From positions 27,633,914 through 27,697,913 of the forward strand of contig JACMZG010000008.1 in NCBI GenBank assembly GCA_018340805.1: a stretch of 64,000 nucleotides of DNA. Reading direction: 5' to 3'. A model generated the notes under the pieces. That model searched no databases. It was not told the DNA's origin and saw only the letters and a program-made list of their open reading frames with translations. This DNA comes from Microvelia longipes (lineage: Eukaryota; Arthropoda; Insecta; Hemiptera; Veliidae). The first letter of the stretch is position 1; the number at the start of each line of letters is the position of its first letter. Position numbers and translations under genes: made by a program. This document shows, one piece after another, positions 58,066 through 64,000 of this stretch.

Positions 58066-60891
58066 TAATAAATCATAAATTTAAAAAATGATATGGCAAG
58101 CTAAATTAAGCAAAACCGACTTTAGCTAATCGTAACTTATCTATCCAAAGTATAGAAAACTGCATACATATATATTTGTTTTTTAAATGTATACGTGCGT
58201 ATATGGCCTCAAGATGTAAATAACTACACTCACAAGCCAGCGGAGCGAGCATGTAAGGCGATGCGATAAAAATTCACAAAATCACGAAAAATAACATAAA
58301 ACAAAATAATATGATACACCAACATATTGGTGTACCCGGAGCAACGGAGGCCGGGTAACAGCTCTTCATATTTATCGATTTTAATTTAATAGTAAATCCA
58401 CTTAAAACTTTTATGTCGTTATATAAATCATTTTAATATAGTCTTAATCCTCAAATATATATTCTAAATTTTAATTTAAAACCAGAAAAATTTTAAACAA
58501 CTATTGGACAAATAACATTTAGTTATTTGTGACAAATCAATATTGGATAACTGTAAACATTTTGATTAGGTATTTCTCCTTTCTTCATAAGGAAAACACG
58601 AACATATAAAGTATTGATTATCAAAAGACAGGCGGTAATTATGCCCATTTGTGGTTTAAATCAAGTGACTCACATGGTAACTCGTGATTAATCGAAAAGT
58701 ATACGGTATCTTGAGCTTAGTACGGTAAGTACATCTACCATTATTACTCCACAAATGGAATACTTAAGGCTACAGAAACTGGTTAAAAAGATATATCCAT
58801 TTAGGACTTCTTAGCAAATCATTTAATTTTTTTTGGCACTCAATACCACAGTATAATTATATGAAATTTACTCTATGATTTATACGCAGAATTGAATTCT
58901 AAAATAATAAATTAAAAAAATATTCTATCTTTAACTTGAAAATAAACTTCAGATTGGAAGAAAATAGTGATAAAAATATATTTGAACATTATATAAATTA
59001 AAAGTCAACTATAAGTATTCATAAATACCTTTATTTATAGCATAAAATTAATTTACAACTTGTAGTATTTTCCTTTAATAATAATTAATTACCTGAAACA
59101 GAAGAAAGGTTTTATTAACATTTTGTATTTCTTAAACAATTATTTTACCTAGCATGAATTAAATTTATCAATAAATATGTAAATATTAAATAATTATTTA
59201 AAAAATATTAAATAAATGTGCACAACAATAATATTATATATTAACAACAATAACAAAAATGTAATTAATATTATACAATAATGGTAATATTCAAATAAAA
59301 AATAATTTAATAGTAATGAATAAGATAATAAAAATTTAGATAAATTGATTCAACTCAATAAGCTTTAATTTAAATATTTATGAAAATGCATGCATTCCTT
59401 ATACGGCCTTGATAAAGAAATAGAAAACATGTATTCAAATATTAAATCATAAAAAAAAAAAAAATAATTGGAAATGAACTCAGAAAGAAATAGAAAACAA
59501 GGTAAATAAATAGAAAGAACCCAGAAAAAATACGTAATTTAACTTTTTCACACGATTTAATAAAAAGAGAAATAAATTATGTATTTTTCATGTATTCACG
59601 AACTATTGTTCTTGTTATTTGTATAAATTTATAAACTAATGACTATATTATATTTACACATAGCAATAGCACGAAACAAATTAGGTTAACAACAATTATC
59701 ATAAATATTAACAATAAAATTAATTAATATCAAAGAAAATTGAGCATTGAAAAAGACGCAATACAGACTTGAGCATTAAAGAAAATTATGAACGTAAATA
59801 ATTTTGTTAAATATTTTTTTATTTGAATTAAATAATAAATTGTGTTGAAAAAAAATAAACCTTTTTTATTTATTTATGTATTAGATAAATATTTTAAAGG
59901 TTTATTAAAAAAATAGAAAAAAGGCATTAATGATAGAAATAAAATAAAATGTAAGGAAAATTAATTTGACCAAGGTCAAAATAGAGAACCTAAAATCAAT
60001 AAAAACATTGTACTTGATCTAAAATATATTATGCTCTTAAAGTTTAAACAATAGCATTCTATATCTATGAATCATAACAAAGTAAATAAGAAGTTGAGTC
60101 ATTAGTCACCCTAAGACGTAATTATTTAAACAAGAATACAATAAAATAAGTATTGTGGTAACAACAATTTTGCTATTTTACTATAAAATAAATCTACAAA
60201 GGCATAAATTACTAAAAACAGTGTCACAATAATGTATGAATAATGGTAGAAGTATTTGCAAGACAAATCAATTGAATGAATGAGTCTATGAAAGATGTAT
60301 ATAGATGAAATGTAAGGTTGGTAGAAAAATCTTTGTATCGCATTGTTTTCCGTCTTTAATTTCTGAAGCTTGGTACGGCAGAAGTCCATTATGTGAGTAA
60401 ACTGTATTTGATGTCAACATACAGTTTTCATCATAGAATATAGATGAATATTCTATAACAGATTGGTTGCCCTTAAATTACTCAGCACTTTTCGGAAACG
60501 ATATATTCGATCAAATGTCTCCCAGAACACTGGGAGAGAGGGGAGGGGAGGTGTAAATAAAAACTGGTTAAATCTGCAAATTCAGCAAAATAAACTTTTA
60601 CCACATTTTTTCATTTACACACTGAATATCATTATTGTTATAATTCAAATGATAATCAACTTCGTTCATAAATGATTCAAATTAAAAAAAATCATTATAA
60701 TAGTAATTATAAAAATACTAAACGAAACATATATTATAGGAATAAAAGTTGAATTTATCAATATTGTTAGCCTAAAATATAAATACCATTCATGGAACGT
60801 ATCTCTTTTAAAAGGTACAAAACATTATAAATTCTCCACTTCTATGAGGAGAGTCGAAGAAGTTGTTAGAGTGGGGAGGTCAGGACTAGTA
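58066..60891. other. AT-rich sequence containing a second candidate recursive splice site
   Basis: A small GC-richer stretch at 58215-58355 has CCAGCGGAGCGAGC and CCCGGAGCAACGGAGGCCGG around a short TACACCA/TGGTGTA stem and looks like a repeat fragment. No gene recognised. The 87-codon minus-strand frame at 60126-60389 has no known domain. Confidence 0.5.
59086..59109 (-). promoter_or_regulatory. Candidate recursive splice site, minus strand, weaker donor half
   Basis: The minus strand reads CCTTTCTTCTGTTTCAG joined directly to GTAATTAATT; the junction is between 59093 and 59092. The acceptor half and its core TTCTGTTTCAG are the same as at 19971. The donor half GTAATT is weaker than GTAAGT. 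Confidence 0.25.
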
Positions 60892-61556
60892 GTCCAAGAG
60901 CCAGGCCTAAAAAATGTGATTTATTTTGTACTACTTCAGACCAAATTTTTCTGAAAAAATCCCTTTAATTATGAAGGAAAGCACATTCCGCCTATCCAGA
61001 GTGGAGCCCTTCATATGAATGCGCTCTCTCAAAATATTAGAAAGTCACACAAATTCCAGTTTTCTTGTAATAAGTGGTTCCCTGGTCGTGTGCAATACAT
61101 GAAGAGAACTTTTTTTTAAAATTGATAAAATTTCCTATAATTTGTGTGTTTTTTGTCAAAATCTGATAAATACAAGTAAAGTTATGACATTTGTTAAATG
61201 GCCAAAAAGAAATTCGCTGACTTTGCACAAATTAACCATTTTTCAGTGTTTTTAAAAGAGCCATAACTTTGGTTGCAGTTATCCGATTTTGGTGTTTAAA
61301 CACTCGTTCTACAGAAAATTTTATCAGCATAAAAAATGATCTCTTCATGTTTTGCACACGACCCACAGGGAACCACCTATTTCAACAAACTGAAATTTGT
61401 GCGATTTTATAAAATTTTGATTATGTGCAATCATATGAAAGGCTCTACTCTGGATAGGCAGACTATGTTTTTTCTTCATAATTTAAGGCATCTTTCAGAA
61501 ATATTTGGTTTGAAGTAGTACAGGTCCGGGTTGGTTTAAGATCCGGGCTCTTGGAC
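60892..61556. mobile_element. Long-inverted-repeat element, arms ~220 bp, TA-flanked
   Basis: The left arm 60892-61110 (starts GTCCAAGAGCC) and the right arm 61336-61556 (ends GGCTCTTGGAC) are reverse complements with moderate divergence. Shared landmarks are GTACTACTTCA, GCCTATCCAGAGT, TTTCATATGA-like and GGTTCCCTG-CGTGTGC. A TA dinucleotide lies at each edge (60890-60891 and 61557-61558), consistent with a TA target duplication. The spacer is about 225 bp and has no convincing frame. The structure fits a Tc1/mariner-type MITE or a foldback element. Confidence 0.8.
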
Positions 61557-63439
61557 TATAGTGAGTATTGACCAAACCTATAGACCAAACCTCTGAGCCC
61601 TTTTCAGCAACCTCAAAATCGCCTATTCTTACTATCCATCACCATTGACAAATCTCTTATTTACACCTCTAGCATCTTATGTTCAAGAAACCTAGCTACC
61701 GTATTTTCTAAATAAAGATTTCTTTTAATCTATCAAACAAGAAAGTTTTGATATTACACACGGTTAGATAAAATGTTGATATTACATAATTTTATAAAGA
61801 AAGGAAACAAATTGTAGCAAAAGCACTAATGATGTTACGCGTGAGTGATTAGCAGGTGCAATCCAAGAAAGGGAAAGGAACCCAGAGCCTATAGCTGAGT
61901 TAAGGTAATAAGTAGTTTTTCCAAAAATGCGTTAAGGAAGTTTCGATTAAGGCAAACATCCATAAGTTAGTGACCTTGCGGTTAAGAATCAAAGTTTAAA
62001 AAATTTAGAAATTACGTTTGTATAAAAAAAAGTATCTTAAAACAAACAACTCTAATTTACATTATTTATATTTCTCAAGATAAATTCAATTATTTTTAAC
62101 AAATAAAACAATTGAGAAAATAGATGATTATCAAAAAAAGTTAGTAAATGATTGTCCAAATAGGCATAATAAGTGTTTAGTTCTCACAGAGGTCACCCTA
62201 TCTAGCAGCGCTGAAAGCAAGCTATCGTGAAAACGTGACACCGAGATTCTTTTTAGTGTGAAAATTCTATCACAATGCCCTTCCCACCTACATTTCTTTA
62301 AGCTTTCACTTTTTCACTTGCTTTAGTTTAAGATGAAATTCTTGTAAAACATCTGTTTTCTTTTAATTAGTATTTTTAAACACAGGTTTTCCATGCAAAA
62401 TAAATCGTGTAAAAGCAAACTTTTATATAAATTAGACACTAGGGATTGTATTTCAGTACAGCAATTTGGTTCACATACAGGACTGTATTACAGTTCCGTA
62501 ATAAAGTCTTAAGATACAAAAATCAACGACAAAATATTTAAGGAAATAATAACCCTCTCAGAAAGGTCCAATCTAGAATTAAAAAACTAAAGGAAAATGT
62601 AAATTCTTGCTCCATAGATGAGTACAAACCAAATGGAATTTAAATTCTCCAATCATCAAAACAGTCCATAGAATATAGAACTTAAACAGGAAATAGACAT
62701 AGTATCGGTTAGTATATAGGATATAAGTATAAATATAGTAGGTAGTAGTAGGTATATAGTTTGGGTAGTCAGTATGTTTTAATAATAATATGATTAATAA
62801 TATCAATATTATAAATAGTATAAATTAATATTATAAATAGTATAAATAATATTAAATAATAAATAATATTATAAATAATATAAATAATATATAAATAATA
62901 TATAATATTATAAATAGTATAAATTAATATTATAAATAATAATATAATATGTAAATAACTAGTATATAAGTGATTGAAGAAAATACTTAAGTGCCTCAGA
63001 ATACCATAAATAGAAGGAGAAATACTACTTTACATCACTGATAAAAAAAAATTATACCGAAGACCTGTTGATAACCAACCAGCAAACTAAATCCATTTTA
63101 AGTTCTGTCAAAAATAGTATTTTACATATTTATGTAAAAATTATTTTTCAAAACAAAATTTTTAATAAATTTACAAGATTAAAATTAATTTTAACAATTA
63201 TATAGCTTAGGAAAAAAGATTTTCAAATATCTAAACTAAGATTTGATCATTTTAATCAAAACTTTTTATATATTCTAATGACTTCCTTAACATTGTTTTA
63301 ATGAGTAAATATTCATATTCATATGTACTTTAGATAGGGGTCGGGTGAGGTGTGTATGAACTTAAGACTGAAAATAAACCGTTCATACCTCAGTCTTCCA
63401 AGCAGAAGTATTCTAAAACAACACTTGTATTTTTAAGAA
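61557..63439. other. AT-rich sequence with an AT satellite-like tract at 62793-62955
   Basis: The tract repeats units around TATTATAAATAGTATAAATTA with variable spacing. The GTAGTAGGTA-rich stretch just before it is also repetitive. No gene recognised. Confidence 0.55.
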
Positions 63440-63952
63440 CCTTAAAAGAAACCTCAATCAAGTATCAGTGTACATCTATACCGATAGTCAAGCTGCCATT
63501 AAAGCTTTAGGGTCTATAAAGGAAGCTCTAAACTGGTATGGAAAATGTTTACGGGACCTTAGCAATTAACAACACTGTATCAGTTACATAGGTTTCGGGG
63601 CATAAAGGAATAGATGGAAATGAGATGGCAGATGCTCTAGCCAGACAAGGTTCAAATCAAACACCAACAGGACCAGAAACAATTATTGGAATTTCGAAAA
63701 CTCAAGCTAAGAGTGCAATCAGAAAATGGCAAGCAATCAATCATCAGCTACAAAGGAACTATGCTCCTGGCTTAAGGACAGTAAACTCATGATGAGAGGT
63801 CCACAAGCCAAACTAACAGAAAATCTCCTCAAATTAAACAAGAAGAACTTAAGTTTAGGGGTTGGCTAAATAACTGGTCACTGTCACCTACGCAAACATA
63901 TTAATAGCAGAGAAAAATACTTAGAAAAAGCCTGGACTATCCTCTGAATTAA
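63440..63952 (+). pseudogene. Decayed LINE RNase H domain (I/Jockey/R1-type pol C-terminus)
   Basis: Frame 1 (63468-63566) gives VYIYTDSQAAIKALGS, the YTDSQA block that carries a catalytic aspartate of RNase H. It runs into a stop at 63567. A shifted frame from 63568 gives NNTVSVT, a stop in place of the usual W (63589-63591), then SGHKGIDGNEMADALARQG, the H-x-G-I-x-G-N-E-x-A-D catalytic end of the domain. After a second shift (63792) comes LTENLLKLNKKNLSLGVG, a stop, and ITGHCHLRKHI, corresponding to the LxxLLTGHxxLxxHL motif that follows RNase H in these elements. Reverse transcriptase upstream is not present. Two frameshifts and several stops show it is dead. It lies at the window edge and may continue beyond. 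Confidence 0.88.
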
Positions 63953-64000
63953 CAACACACATCATATTTGAATTTGAAGTCCTTGCATATAATAGATTTA

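Overview
The window is eukaryotic, very A+T-rich, and contains no intact protein-coding gene that I can recognise. The repeat content (a BEL/Pao LTR relic, an RTE-type LINE fragment, an RNase H-bearing LINE fragment, a tRNA-type SINE, several TIR-bounded MITE-like elements, minisatellites and long TA microsatellites) points to an arthropod, most likely an insect. A hemipteran is my guess from overall character only. None of the short open frames looks like a host gene. The sequence is best read as repeat-rich intergenic or, more interestingly, intronic DNA.

Layout. 1-1865 is a homogeneous satellite-like array (unit about 287 bp) that runs off the left edge; it ends in a flank with a perfect 13-bp hairpin. 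2-12 kb is mostly featureless AT-rich DNA with one copy of the main dispersed family (family P, 2966-3725) and a 267-bp foldback MITE (5907-6173). 12471-13684 is an internally deleted BEL/Pao retrotransposon on the minus strand, with TG...CA LTRs and an intact 5-bp TTCAT target duplication. 14-26 kb holds further MITE and family P copies and degenerate tandem repeats. 26806-29130 is a 43-bp minisatellite of about 54 copies seated inside a family P copy. 30-38 kb holds family P copies, a TIR element, a tRNA-type SINE and an RTE reverse-transcriptase fragment. 40-57 kb is dominated by family P copies, one of them interrupted by a hAT-like MITE, plus a pair of inverted MITEs at 50.3-50.8 kb. 60892-61556 is a 665-bp element with arms of about 220 bp. 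The right edge (63440-63952) is a decayed LINE RNase H domain.

Two observations stand out. (1) Family P (13 copies plus small fragments) starts with a 40-bp near-palindrome, and six copies carry about 60 bp that closely match the 3' half of 5S rRNA, including the internal RNA polymerase III promoter elements. This could be an undescribed 5S-derived (SINE3-like) element or chimera. (2) On the minus strand there are two sites with the signature of recursive (zero-length-exon) splicing, near 59.09 kb and 19.97 kb. Midway between them is a 32-nt candidate microexon at 39.82-39.85 kb with a good acceptor and a perfect GTAAGT donor. The near-even spacing of about 19-20 kb would fit the window lying inside a very long minus-strand gene. 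This is inference and needs RNA data.

No operons, RNA polymerase promoters, rRNA or tRNA genes, or CRISPR arrays are supported.
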